A DNA stretch of 64,000 nt from Cycas panzhihuaensis (lineage: Eukaryota > Cycadophyta), in contig CM041465.1 of NCBI GenBank assembly GCA_023213395.1, forward strand, positions 61,263,741-61,327,740, given 5' to 3'. Below are positions 23,193 through 36,345 of the stretch, piece after piece. Below the pieces are notes generated by a model. That model did no database searches. It was not told where the DNA came from and saw only the letters and a program-made list of their open reading frames with translations. Position 1 is the first letter of the stretch. Every line of letters starts with the position of its first letter. The translations under genes were made by a program, and so were the position numbers.

Positions 23193-26100
23193 ATGTAAGT
23201 CATGCATAAGTAGATGAATGTTGTCGGAGGTCCAACCGATAGTGCCAGGTCATGTTGGCTTGCCCTTGGCAGATTGGCGTGCCCGATAACCCTACAGAAT
23301 AGTCACGGTAGTGTAGATGATCGTTGAGGATCCCATGAGCCTTTTGTCCATTATTTGCAGGTATTTTGAATTACATGAAGGTGTGTGAATGAGCATTGAC
23401 TCTGTTGCCATCCATGCATGTGTCGTTTGAACCTGCTAAAGATGTCGAATTCCATTTTGGCAATGCCATTGAGTTTGTGTGTCCTAGAGATGGTTGTCAG
23501 CCCCTGTTGCCAGTGGGAGAGTGCAGAAACCCTAGCAAGCCGTTACAGTGCCATAAAATAATATTACGGTCAATATTTTTTAGGTATGCTCAGTATATTT
23601 ATCACTCAGTTGATGAATTTAGGGTTTAAATAAATATATTTTTGCCTCCCATCATATATCTTTTATGTTGAACCATATGATATATTTACCCATGATATAC
23701 GCTGTGTGATGATCGAATTATCTCTCTACGTAGTGATATATTTATCAGTCAAGCATAAATATATCGATTATATGGTCTGCGGGATGATTTTGATTCAACC
23801 GTTGAAGTATATTCGAGTCGCTCATGAATACCTTGCATAGTCGTGATGATTTATTCTGTAACTATGTATGTATTTTCATCATCTATGTGAATTACATGGT
23901 GATGTGTGTGTCACCCATGGTGATAATTTTTAGTCATCTTGTTATGCCCTTCGTATAGACGCCAGCTGTGGATATTCCTATATAGCCCACTATTAAATAA
24001 TATGTTCTTCATGTGAGTTCGCCCTACCATAGATCTTCATCTAGTCGATGGTTTTATATAGTCGCCCAGTGTGATTATTCAATCGCCGCTCCTTAATACT
24101 ACAGTTCACAGCACTGTGTATAGTGTCGTCGGATGAATGTGCAGTCGTCTATATTGTGTTATTTGCAGCTTAATTTTTGATATCGTTTCGCCTGGTTGAA
24201 GATTTTGCCCTCGTGTGATGGTATGCATGTCACTGTGATGCTTTATGATGTTGCAACATTTATGGCAGTCGATTTAAACACCCTGCGTGTTATTTTCTTG
24301 GCTGCCCATGCTCTCGAATATGATGTGTGTTGATCATTTTGGCAACTGCGTGATAAAACATTTGAATAATGTCACCCATTTACTTTGATATGTCGTCATC
24401 AATATCACCCTGTGTAGTATGATGTCACTGGATTCAGTAGTTCGTCATATGCATGATGAAGTCGCTCGTGTCTTTATCGCCATAATATTTGATGCCTTTG
24501 AAGTCGCACGGACGAATTCGTTACAGTAGCTGCTGCCGTCCTTCATCCATTATATCCATGGATATATGATGTTATCATCACTTTTGTATTATTTGACATA
24601 TTGCTATTACCTTTTGATTTTATCAAAGTACTTTGATAAAATATTTTGAAGGGTGATATATATTGGTGTACACTGATACTTATGGATGGTGTGTTTTTTC
24701 ATTGTGAGACTTATATAGCAATGATATATGCATGTGATTGGGTGTGATGGTATATGCTAAATGGTGTAATATGGCCTTAAGATGTGATGTTCTCTAAATG
24801 CGAGTGCATAAGAGAATTGTTATGGCAATAACATGGGTGACATAAGGTTTGCTTGTGAGGTGAAGTTGGCATTGAAATGGTGCTCTCTTGCATGTATGAT
24901 TACATGAGAGAGTAAGATGGGTAACATGGTGCTTCTTAGCTTGTGATCTACATGAAGAGGTTTTATGGACGAAGTTAATGGACAAGTTGGGCGATTGATT
25001 GGCGACATGAAGCAACAATTTAACCTCTTTGTATGTGATTTATATAAGAGAGTTAATGGGCAAGTTGGATGATGGGCGAGAGTGAGGCGTTGATGAAATA
25101 CTTGTTGCATGTGATTACATGGCAAGTTTTTGTGTGATTTTAAAAGCAAGATTGGGCAAGTTTGTTGGGGAAGTTTGAGGGCAATGACGGGCAGATTAAG
25201 AGAAGGTTTTATGAGTGAGATTGGGCGAAGAAAAGAAGAAAAAGAGCATATTTGAGATACCTTATTGCAATTTAATACAAACTCTGTTACTCTTTTGAGT
25301 GTGGCATAGATCATTGCACAAAGATAACAAAATTCGTGATTTATGTGATTGATTTAGTGAAATAAGTGTGATTTATTAATGGATTACATTCGAGTTCAGT
25401 TGCATCAGATGTGTATGAAGTTCAAAATTTGCTTGTATCATTGTCATTTGTGATGGACCATTATACTTTGATAGTTGGACAGTTGATAGCATGAGGTGTG
25501 TGGCCTTGTTTGATGTTGGTTTAACATGGATGCATATCTGAACAAGTCTAATATGGAACCGAAGTAAAGTGCTTAATGAAATTGAAGTGTGAATGGAAAG
25601 GTTTAAGATGAGAAGCCTTAAAATTAGTTATGTCTTTGTCATGGTATATATATAGTTGGCCTGTCAGGTTGCCTTGCAGGTGGGTATCACGATGCAGATG
25701 GTGAGGTTGGTGCATGTTGTGGTTTGCCTCCCATGGTTTGTTGGCATAAGATGTAGCGGGTAGGTATGGGATCCCTTGTTGTGACTATTCGTGACATATA
25801 TTCCTCTCATATTTTGTGTTTGGACCAAGTTAGAAGCCTTCCATTGTTTCCCTTGGTGCATTGGAGTGCACACATCTTAGACGAATATTGCAGCAGCAGG
25901 ATTGCAAGCATTTGAAGCTTATGAATTGTTCAGCTTACAAACAGTGTGATCTGCAAGGGAAATGCATGTGATCAGTGTAGATGTTATAGAGTTGTTGACG
26001 TATCATGTTGAGTGTCATTTGGTTACAGGTTTTATCCTTCATTGCTTCACTTGTCTATGACATTATTCAGCAGGTGTGGAGCTTTGTTTGCCTAACATTG

Positions 26101-26780
26101 TTCTTGAGACGAAAGCATGATTTAGTGATAGATTGATGATGAGGAGTTGTTAGATGAAGTGACATGGATTGTAACCCCATGTTCCATTGATAGTTGAAGA
26201 CCTGTAGGATGATGGAAGATCAAGGATCAACATGCCACTCAAAAGTTCTTATAGATACCAACGTTCCAATGAGTACAGATTCACGATGGAGAGTTGTATT
26301 GAAGCAATTACCTAGTTAGTTTGCAAGTTTTTGAAGATTTGTTGCACAGGATATCTAGTAGGAAGAAGGATTAAGGTATGATGAGATATTTAGCACCAAT
26401 CTCTATGTTGTTTATGGTCTGTTTGATCCTTACTTCAGTAGCTTCAAATAGTTGGATATCGTATCGTATCATATCAGTATTCCTTAACGAAGACTTGAAG
26501 AGGCGATTCACATGGATTAAGTGGCTCATCCTCTTAGTTTAGTTAGAGGAATTTGGCTGAGTTGAATAGACAAAGTGTCAGGTGCAGAGAGAGTTGTATG
26601 GTTGCAAGTCTATTGGAGTATTTCCAAAGAATTAAGCACATACGAGGCATGGCACCGTTACATCTAAGTGAAGATCGCTACATCGGCGTTCGTGCATATT
26701 AGGTTGAGTAAGGTTATCCTTGAGAGGGGATTTATTCCCAATGATAATCCTTGTTGCCCTACATTTACATTAAGAGGGGA
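23193..26780 (+). other. Interior of the LARD-like element, no coding homology
   Basis: The longest open frames (78 codons plus at 23396; 165 codons minus at 24820-25314) show no domain. The region 24780-25230 contains diverged direct repeats such as AGTTAATGGNCAAGTTGGNN. The region 23690-24540 repeats short words around TCGC, TGATGTCACT and GTGTGATG. I could not assign a function. Confidence 0.6.
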
Positions 26781-27102
26781 TGTTGAAATATATGACCATA
26801 CCACCTAATGTAAAGTGGGCCTCCTATTTATGTGCCTAATTATGTGATGGAATAGTCTCGATTGTGGTGACCTAATGGATGTATTTATAATTATATTTGA
26901 CACTTTAGATCTATAAATATAGATCAAAGTTCATCTTTATAATATATCATTTTTTCATAATGTAATTATCATTCATTTGTGGGTTTTCACCCGTAAGGGT
27001 TTCCTACGACAATATGGTATCACGTGTATCTGCTTCTGCTTGTTATTTGCCTGATATGAAAGATCATGTCGACCTTGTTTGCTTCAGTTGCGTTTTCTAA
27101 CA
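26781..27102 (+). repeat. LARD-like element 3' LTR (322 bp)
   Basis: It is the partner of 22859-23180, with the same length and ends, preceded by the purine tract AAGAGGGGA. Confidence 0.9.
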
Positions 27103-29276
27103 TATATTACAAAGTTTCTTAAGTTTTAAAAATTTAATTCTTATTAATCTTATTTGAGATCCAGAGATTATAAAAGGGCCTTATCCCCCTTTGCTTAAGC
27201 CCTCAGTTTTTTCTTCGCATGTGACCTCACTTGTCTCAAATTATCAAGAGCTACTTCTTCAGTTTTTCAAGATATCTTTGTCTTAAATTTGTCTTCAAGT
27301 ATAGACGAGCATCGACTGAGTGCTAGAGGTTTGCAGACCTCGTAGAGATTTAGTTTTTTGTTCAAAACTGCTCCATGTGACCGTGCACCCTATTTTTCAA
27401 AAGGGCCTAACTTATTTTACTAAATTTTTTCTTTATATTTTTACCTTAAGAGCACATGTCGCATTTAATGTTATAACTTATCCTTGGCATATCAGTTTTC
27501 AGCGTAACTGGTCTCATTAGAACCATATTTTAGAGCTCTTCAGTGTGGTGTTATCACTTGTCAAATTTGAGCTCGTTTTAGCTAAGTTTTAATCAATCAA
27601 AGTGACATATTTTTTTAAGAGTTATTTTATTAATTATAAAAGTCCTGCTCACATTTTCTGCAATAACTTAGTCATTTCAACTCCGATTTTCGAACTATAA
27701 GATTCGTCAAAAAGATATTTTAGAGCACTTCATGTTGGAATTAGTTTTATTGTGTTTTCATATCATTTTATATGTCTTTGAAGCTGATCAAGTTGAAGTT
27801 CTAGTTTAGTCCTAGACATGTTTGTTTAATAATATTTTTGAGCGTTTACTTATTTCAAACGATTATATTTGAGCATTGTTTATTGCTAATTAATTTTTGG
27901 AGTTATTATTGGGTTTATATATATTTTTTAAGATGTTTTGCAACCAACTGATATCGTTTTTAACACATTAAGCTTCAAGTAATCTAAGTGCTGCGAAAAT
28001 GACAAGCGAGTACTATCTACATTGAATGTGTTTCATTTCTTGCATTATCAAACGAATACATATAGTTTCCTGGCATGTTTAATCACTTTGAGTATAGATT
28101 TTATTTATAAATTGCAAGTTTCATATAATTATTCTTGGTTTATAAAGGAACAATTTGACATTTAAAATCCTATATCTTTGATTTGCATATTAGTTAAGAA
28201 ATCATTCTATTTTTTTATTAAAGGCTTTAGTTCTTTTTTTATCTTGAAAGTTACAAAGCTTGCCTTCAAATTTCATTGATTATTTATTTGTCTCAAAAGA
28301 TCAATTCAATATTCTGAAAGCTAATTGACATTCAAATTATTAAAAGATTTCTTATTACATTGCATTCAAAATGAGCATATAGTTTCTTGTCTTTCCTATA
28401 AAATATATTAATTTGAAAGCATTAGTTTGCATACTAGCTTATATTCCTTGGTTCATTTAAAAAAGAAGAGCATCATTGATTCGTTTACTTGCTTTATATT
28501 ATGATTGGAAGAAAGTTTATATCACATTTTTATTTGAAGGAAGTTTGAATCATATTTCTATTTCATAAAAGTTTGATCTTCATATTATGTCTTGTTTAAA
28601 ATATTTATTTTTGAGTTATTTTCATTTCCTGGATAAATGGAATCTTACAAAAGCTAAGTAAGACCATATTTTTAATTAAAATATATTCTTACGTTAAAAA
28701 GATAACTCCCAAATCAACCACATTTTTTTCTAGCCTTGCAAGGGGAATAATTAGGACTCCTGAAGTTATTACCACGCACACGCTAATTGGCCTACTCATA
28801 TTGGATGAGGAAAGTCATTGGCTATAAAGTGTATCAGGTGGCAGGCTGAGGTGGAGAATTAATCTTTTATCGGTGTTCAGAGACTAAGGCTAGACCTGAA
28901 GAGGGTAAGTGCCTTGGTTAGTTCAACCTTCACAGTTAGATCTGTCGCTAGGCATAAGTCTGGAATGGGTAGACTAACAACTCAGAGGGTATAACAACCT
29001 TCATAGTAGCCCGCGTACTAAGATATATCAAGCCTTGAGCTCACGTACCTGTATATTGGGTCCATGCTTTGCCACTTGTGGGAGGCACCACTAGACAGAA
29101 TAACAACTGAAAGTTTCTGTTGGAGACTCTTGAACTTAAAGCCTAGAAGCCTTATTAGGGACTATGACACTTTTAAAACTTTAAACAAAACTTTGGACAT
29201 TATTTCTTGGGTTAAATTTCAAACTCAAACCATTTATAAACCTCACTTTATCGTTTTTTAAAACCTTAGCTAAAAG
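27103..29276 (+). other. copia3 leader, second part, with the shared leader module
   Basis: It is AT-rich and non-coding for most of its length. The last 600 bp before gag are more GC-balanced. Positions 28700-29090 match the copia1 leader (11260-11660, minus strand). The 65-codon open frame at 29064-29261 is not recognised and is probably chance. Confidence 0.6.
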
Positions 29277-30440
29277 ATGGCATCTAGTTTTGGAAATATG
29301 ATGATTCTCAAATTCGATGGTAATAATTTTCTAAACTAGAGTAGGAGGATGAAACCCATCATCATTGTTAACGATATGCGAGAGATAGTGAAAATGGGAT
29401 ATAGTGAGTTAAGACAAAATGCCACTGATGCTGAAAATGCAACATACAAGAAAAATGTTAAAAAATAACAACGAAACACTTGCACTTATATTTTGTGCGT
29501 TAGAAGATCATGTTTTCCCATAAGTTAGCGAATCAACTAAATCAAAAGAAGTATGGGATACCCTCCAAGTAATCAATGAAAGAGTCACTTCATCTAAGCT
29601 CCAAAACCTTATGAGCAAATTCGAAAATTTACGAATGATGTCCACAGAATCAGTAACTGAATTCATGACTAAAGTTCAAGATATAGTCAACCAAATGATG
29701 TCACTTAGAGACACATTGACAGAACAACAAGTAGTGGAAAGGATATTGAGGTATGTAGGTGTTGTCAAAAGATTTGAAATGGTTGCAACAAGTATAGGAG
29801 TGTCAAAATATCTAAGTATACTAAAAGTGGAGCAACTAAGTGCCATGTTATTATCGGTTGAAGAGCAATAGAATGCTAATGAATCGCTTGAGTATGCCTT
29901 TGCTACTAAGGTTAGGATTCAATCTCACTCTCAAGTGAATACTTCAAAATCTAGAGAATCACCTCCCAAGATAAGGGATAGAAACCCTAGAAGGGACTTG
30001 TGACAAGATCCACCTAAGTATCAGGCTCTACATCAAAAGAGACAAGGAGGAAATCAACAAAATGTGAATCCTCTTAGGTATCCAAATAAGGAAAAATAAT
30101 CTGAGAGACACTCATGTTGTTCCAATCGCCAAGGAAATGTCAAAGCCTCAAGATCAAATCAAGATTATTATGACAATAGACAAAGGGAAAATCTAGCTCC
30201 ACATTATGAGGAAAGGGGGAGGCCTTCCCACATTGATAGAACTCATCCAAGAAGTAGAAGTCTAAGTTATAGAATAAGAGAACTTTTATATTGCTCCTAT
30301 CGCCATCGTAGTGGTCACATAAAAGACAAGTGTTTCTCCAAACATGGACCACCCACCAAAGGGAGTGCACATACCACTATAGAAACAAAGGATAACAAAA
30401 GGTTATTCTTATCTAGTTTTAGTGCCAAAGAAGAAGAGAA
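29277..30440 (+). pseudogene. copia3 gag
   Basis: The ATG at 29277 starts MASSFGNMMILKFDGNNFLN, then a stop, then a run typical of copia gag: YSELRQNATDAENATYKKNV, VFPxVSESTKSKEVWDTLQ and SKFENLRMMSTESVTEFMTK (29611-29871), with ILRYVGVVKRFEMVATSI. A basic, Ser/Arg-rich linker follows. The zinc knuckle at 30292-30333 reads CSYRHRSGHIKDKC: the second Cys is Arg, so zinc binding would be lost. Several stops and one frameshift near 29467 are present. Confidence 0.85.
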
Positions 30441-32510
30441 TGATAATTAGTATATTGACTCGAATTACTTGACCCACATGACTTACAAGGAATATCTATT
30501 TCGTACTTTAGACAAAAGCAGAAAATGATCAATAATGTTTGACGATGATACGTCCCATGAATCTGTTGGTAGAGGTAACATAGCCGTCATGATAGATATA
30601 GCAGGGTATGAACATCTTGATGATGTCTTGTATGTTCCTGCATTAAAGAAAAACTTATTATTAGTAGGGCAGATGATAGAACAAGATTACAAGGTCATAT
30701 TTAACAATGGCGAGTGTATAATCAAGGATAAAAGGAAAAACAAGGCTATAATAACAAAAGGCAAAATGACCAAAGATAGACTATTTAAACTCATTCTTAC
30801 TCCTTCTGACACATATGCCTTAAGAACTACAGTCAAAGTAGATAGTGACTTATGGCATAGGAGATTTGGCCATCTTAATTATAGTAGTTTGACCCTAATG
30901 AAAAGAATGGATATGGTAGATGGGTTACCCAACATCAAAGTGGACAAAACTCTATGTGAATGATGCTTACTTGGTAAACAACATAGGAAGAGCTTTCTAG
31001 ATTTCAGTCATCAGGCAACTGGTCCACTTCAGCTAGTAAATATAGATATATATGGTCCAATAGATATCCACTCATTAGCAGGAGCTCACTACTTTATTAT
31101 ATTAATTGATGACTACACTAAGAAGACATGGGTATTTTTCCTTAAATTCAAATCGGATGCATTTCAACACTTTGTTGACTTCAAAACTTTTATAGAGCGA
31201 CAAAGTGGGCACAAGCTACTTTCTCTAAGATCAGACAATAGGGGGGAATTTATCTCCAACGAATTTAAAGCATATTATGTACATCATGGAATTAGAAGGC
31301 GGCTCACTAATCCCTACACCCCACAACAAAACGGTGTAGCAGAAAGGAAGAATCGCACAATTGTTGAAATGGTTAGGTGCATGTTAAAGGATAAGAATTT
31401 GGGTCATGAATTTGGGGCAGAAATAATTCATACATCTATCTATCTCCTCAATAGGTGCTCCACCAAAGTCTTAAGATGGAAAACACCTGAAGAAGCTTAG
31501 ACCAACTATAAATCAAGTATACATCACCTAAGAGTCTTTAGGTGCCTAGTATATGCTCATGTTCTTGACCAAAGGAGATCCAAGTTGGATGATCATTGTA
31601 TCAAATGTATATTTCTTGGCTATAGCAAAACCTTCAAATCGTACAAAGTTTATGATCCTAAGTCAAAGAGGGTCATGCTGAGTAAAGATGTTAAATTTCA
31701 AGAGGATGCTTATTATCAAGATACTCAAGAAAAGAAGAAAGAAGTTGTAATCAATTTTGACAAATCCTCCAAATCAAAGCGTGTGCCTCCTATGTTTAAC
31801 TCTAGACAAATCATCAATGAACTTAGTGGGGGGGAACCTCCTCTCAACCTTCACCACAAAATCTTCCAAAATGGGTTCAACGGAATCATGATGTAGGCAA
31901 TATATTGGACAACAATCGAAGATCCACTTGCTCACATAAGGTAAATTTTGCCCTCATTAGCAAAGTATTGGAATCCCATGAGCCTCAAACTTTTGATGAG
32001 GCCAATGAACATGCACCGTGGAGAAAAGCGATGGAAAATGAATACCATTCCATTGTTTAAAATGACACTTAGGAATTAGTTAATTTACCTCTAAATAAAA
32101 AAACAATTAGCACCAAGTGGATCTACAAAACCAAGTTTCACTCAAATAGATCAATCGATAAATACCAAACTAGATTGGTTGCTAAGGGTTATGCCCAAAA
32201 AGAAGGCATTGATTACAATGAAACATTTGTCCTTGTTGCTCGGATGGAAACAGTTCGAATGATGATGAGTTTGCCTGCCTAAATGGGATGGAAAGTCTAC
32301 CAAATGGACGTCAAAAGTGTCTGCCTCAATGGTTATATTGAAGAGGATATCTATGTCACTCAACCCCTCAGTTTTGAAGTCGGAGGGGCAGAAAATAAAG
32401 TGTACAAACTTAAAAAGGCACTTTATGAATTGAAACAAGCACCCAGGGCCTGGTATTTCCGAATTGACAAATACTTTAGAGATCAAGGCTTTGAAAAATC
32501 TCAAACAGAC
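30441..32510 (+). pseudogene. copia3 pol, first part (protease, integrase, RT fingers)
   Basis: The protease region YIDSNYLTHMTYKEYLF has Asn where the active-site Gly is expected. 30535-30963 continues with the pre-integrase block WHRRFGHLNYSSLTLMKRM. The integrase has LVNIDIYGPIDIH, FIILIDDYTKKTWVFFLKF, LRSDNRGEFISNEF and PQQNGVAERKNRTIVEM, so its D,D,E triad looks complete. 31585-31896 holds the C-terminal block DHCIKCIFLGYSKTFKSYKV. The RT begins with STKWIYKTKFH and reaches [20 protein letters not shown] and [13 protein letters not shown] at 32283-32510. It is cut after TDPN by copia4 and resumes at 40301 with LYIQIKGD. Stops occur at 30961, 31498, 32059 and 32281. Confidence 0.9.
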
Positions 32511-32515
32511 CCTAA

Positions 32516-33057
32516 TGCTAAATCTTATGTTTACATGTTAAGACTATGTACTTTATTTTTCATGTAATATTTGTACTTTTGTATTTATGGGTGACTTATC
32601 ACTTAAGTGATAAAGTGCACACCCACATTCTTTTCTAGTGACACAACATTATCACTAAAGAGTCAAATGGACACCCATGCATTTTTGCTCACTTGAGAGC
32701 CTTAAAAGGACACATGTCCTACATGTAAGGCATGTACCTAGGATGTTTGACACTTGTCAAACATCCAATGCCTTAGGTCTCTTCTTTCACTCTATATAAT
32801 AAGACATCTCTTCATTATTCTCATATAGAGTTGGAGTTGTATTGTTATGCTGCTAGTTTGCTAATCAAACTGTTATACATTTTGAGGTTGGACTAATTCC
32901 AACCCCTCATCTTCGGTATTATTTTCTTGCTCATTCTTTTCATGCTTATGTTTCATCTTAGAGTTTCGTACTTGTTTAGCATTTGTTGCTTTCTAGAACT
33001 AGAGTGAACCTAGCTTCTAGATCTTGGGATTATAAGGCCATTAGACCAATTTTCACA
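32516..33057 (+). repeat. copia4 5' LTR (542 bp)
   Basis: It runs from TGCTAAATCTTATG to TTTTCACA. TATA box CTATATAATAAG lies near 32793-32804. A palindromic ACTTATCACTTAAGTGATAA lies near 32592-32611. The 3' copy has a short duplication (CTTATATTTCATC) that explains its extra length. Confidence 0.92.
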
Positions 33058-33059
33058 TT

Positions 33060-33071
33060 TAGTATCACAGC
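33060..33071 (+). other. copia4 primer-binding site (variant)
   Basis: TAGTATCACAGC lies 2 bp after the LTR. It differs at two positions from TGGTATCAGAGC. The match is imperfect but the position is right. Confidence 0.65.
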
Positions 33072-35549
33072 TAGAGGAGACTAGTTCCCTCTGTTCTGAT
33101 TTCTTTCTCAAAGGGAGACTTAGAGTGAGTTTTACAAACCCTTGGTGATGACCTTCGCTCTCTGAAGGCGATCCAAGGTTTGTATAAACTTACCATTGCA
33201 AATCAAGACTTTTCTGGAGTACTTTTAAAGGCTGGAGCTCACTATACTCAGATCTGAATTTTTTTTTTAGACCTTCTTCAAGGGTTTTAAACTAGTTTAC
33301 TCACGTTTTCTCATGTTTTTTCACTAAAAATTAGATTTTTCAGCTAGTTCTTCGTGCAGATCAAGGTGATAGAGTATTATGATAATTTTTAATCTCACTG
33401 ACTGAGATTATTTCAAATTTCAGACTTATTGCAAGTTGTGGATCAAATTCTAGGCATTTTCAGCCCTCAAACCCCACTAAAAAACTCCAAATCTTTAGTG
33501 TTGGTTTTATTTAGCTTGTTCTTGACTATAAATTAGCTCTCAAGCTGATATTTGTGATTTTCAACTGTTATATAATATTTCTTAGCAGAGTTGAGTCTTT
33601 TTATCACTGTTCTCAATGATTTCTACATCAAAAATAGACATTTTTCACTCATTTTCTTCAATCTAGGCTGGTTGTCTACATTCTGATCCTGCATGAAGCT
33701 GCATCTGACTTAAGAGAAGAAATACAATGAGTACTTTGTGGGTTTAAAACCCTGAATAGCCGTATGACTCTCATTTTGTACTCCACAGCTGAGAGTCCTC
33801 CTCAAACACAAATTTGCTTCGTTCGTTCACTGTGGCTCGTCTTAATTCCTGAGATTTGAGTTCAATCTTCGTACTATCATCACAAAGCCTCCTCTGAAAT
33901 TTGGAATCGAACCGTCCATCCGTTTGGGAGATCAATCACTCTGAGTGATCACGGAGGCGCGCGGGTGATGGTAGGTCGAGGAACATAAAATTTCATTGAA
34001 AATTTTCAATTTTGGACTTTTGACTTCTAACTTTACTTTATGTAATTTAGAATATTCCATGAATATTCCTTATTACATAAACTTTAAAAGTCCTAAAGTT
34101 TATTTCTTAAGTGTTTTTTAATTACTTTTCAAGCCAAAGTCAATCATTCTTCGGCTGTTTTTTAGTTTTTTAACACTAATAATTTCACTTTACTGTTAAA
34201 AAGACTAATTCAAGTATTTTTAGTGATTATTCACATTAAAAAATGAAATTTTTTCCTCTTTTAAGTATTTTTCATTGAAGGCACCTTGCATGGTAACCAT
34301 TAGCTTAGGTTTTTAAGGAAAATTTTATCTTTTTTTTCACTCTTGAAGTCAAAAAATCTTCCTTGATACATAGTGAGTTCATTAAATGACCAACGCTAAG
34401 TCATTTTCTTATCATTAAAGATTAAAAACACTTGATTAAGGTGCTTATTAAGGCTCCCTACGAGGTGTCCTTGTTACTCAAAGTTGCAAAAAAATTGAAT
34501 TTCAGCCATTGTTTTTAGGTATTTCAAGCTTTATTTTACACTTATTTCATGTTTATAAGTGTTAAAAAATCTTATTAAAAGTGATTTTAAGTGTTGATAG
34601 CTTGTCAAAAGTGATATTTATCACTGTTTCAACACTCTTTTCAAAGCACCTTGCATGATGACCTAGTGCCCTTAGTCTCAAAAGGGGCTCAAGAATACTT
34701 CTTACTTAATAAAATCACTTCATTTTTTTATCATTGAGACTATTTTAAAGTCTCAACACTTGGTACTTGGTGTCCTTATTTGGCAAGTGGTATTCTTCTC
34801 TTCACTTTTGAGCATTAAAAGGAACCCACTTATATTTTCATCACAAGGTTTTGCTTTGCTTCATTAAGTACTTAGCATATTTTCAAAGTACTTTTTTTGC
34901 AAAACTCATTGTACTCGAGCATCTTTTTTTTTACTTGGATTTGTATAGCACTCTCACTTCATTAAGTGCTCATTGTAAACAACACTTTAAGTGTTCATTT
35001 GATGTACTAAATTTATTTTTTTTTAAGCCTCTTTCATTGTAAGCTTAATCAAGCACTTTCATAAGTACATCATCTAAGTAAAATAAATCTTAAGTTAACT
35101 TTAACCTTCTAAAAAGTGACTTTGAAAATCTTGTTGGTGAGGTCCGAAAAATGTTCAAACCTTGCTTCTAAAATAACTTTAAGTTTGGTGCATTCCCTAG
35201 GGGACCAACCAACCATACGGTCAATGCACGACAATCAAAGTTGCTTGAAGGAAAGGAGGTTCAAAAAGGGTGTTATTGGGGTTGTAAATCCTATGGAAAG
35301 CATGGTACGTCTATGCAGATCAACCCTACCTGCCTTATCCTAGATTTAACTTGACCAACTGTTGGATCTCCTCTATAGATCAAGGTTGGACCAACTCTAT
35401 AGCCTAGTCCCCCGCCCCTCATCATTCCATTCAGTTGTTGGATCTTCTAGTAAGATTAGAACTGTTAGTTTCGTTAAAAGGTGGAACTTAAGCGACGAAA
35501 GCTTTGAGTTTCCAAGTTATCTACTAGCTTTAAGCCTTACAACTGAAAC
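33072..35549 (+). other. copia4 leader, non-coding
   Basis: About 2.5 kb of AT-rich sequence with no domain on either strand. The open frames at 34851, 35116 and 35362 (63-76 codons) have no homology I recognise. Confidence 0.6.
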
Positions 35550-36345
35550 ATGGCTGCAATTAACATGCTTAATGCATGCACCATCAGATTAATAGGACAA
35601 GACAATTATTAAGAATGGAAAAAGATCACTCAGAATATTTTGATAATGAATAAATTTTGGGGTTATATTTCTGGAAGGATACCCCAACCTGTACCTGTTA
35701 TCAATGGTGACGTAACTATTCAACCTAATGATGTTTTTGTTGCTGCATGGGAAGCCAAAGATGAAATTGCTTTGGCATTCCTACATATGATTGTTGATAT
35801 TCATGTAGATCAAAATATTGTGTGTGCAAAAATTTCTAAGGAAGCATGGGACATTTTGTCATATTTATATGAAAGGCAAGATGAAGCTCACATATTGATG
35901 GTAAAAGCCAAGTTGTATTCTGTAAAATTTATCAAGCCTATGCTGGCTTTCTTTTCCTCCATCAAAGAGGTATGTAATGAATTGAATACACTAGGTAGTC
36001 CTGTCACTAGAGATGAGCTTATAACATCAATTACCAAAGCTTTGCATAAGGACTACAATGGCTTTATATCTTTCACTGCACAAGAAGATTCACTCAAACG
36101 AATGTCATTTAATGAACTTGAAAGCTTGTTGCTTTAAGATGAGCAAATTTACACCAAGGATAATGAGGACGAACCATCTACATCAGGTGCATTCACGGCC
36201 AAATCAAAGGCCAAGCAGAACCCCAAACCTGCACTTTCAAAGCAGTTTGGAAACATGAACATTGATTCCTCAAAGACCAATGTTGTTTGTCATTATTGTG
36301 GCAATGCTGGCCACATAACACCTGATTGTAGGAAGAAGTAAACAG
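35550..36345 (+). pseudogene. copia4 gag
   Basis: The ATG at 35550 gives MAAINMLNACTIRLIGQDNY, then a TAA where copia gag normally continues with EWK. The next 165 codons (to 36137) hold INGDVTIQPND, WEAKDEIALAFLHMIV, ISKEAWDILSYLYERQDEAH and SLKRMSFNELESLLL, a typical UBN2-type capsid. The zinc knuckle CHYCGNAGHITPDC (36288-36329) has perfect C-X2-C-X4-H-X4-C spacing. A Gln-rich low-complexity tail (CAGCAG repeats, 36350-36450) follows. There are stops at 35610, 36135 and 36339. Confidence 0.88.

Larger units (their letters stand above)
22859..27102 (+). mobile_element. Non-autonomous LTR element (LARD-like), 4244 bp
   Basis: Two 322-bp LTRs (22859-23180 and 26781-27102) run from TGTTGAAATAT to TTTTCTAACA. 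A PBS variant TGGTATTAAAGC (23181-23192) abuts the first LTR and a purine tract AAGAGGGGA (26772-26780) abuts the second. The flanking 5-mers are TCTAT (22854-22858) and TATAT (27103-27107), a 4-of-5 match. The 3.6-kb interior has no gag or pol homology on either strand. This is the make-up of a large retrotransposon derivative that must borrow enzymes from another element. It lies in the copia3 leader. I count about 23 differences between the LTRs (7%). Confidence 0.88.

Noticed and set aside
24820-25314. A 164-codon minus-strand open frame
   Set aside because: It lies in diverged direct repeats of a coding-less LTR element, has low-complexity His/Pro/Leu composition and no domain.
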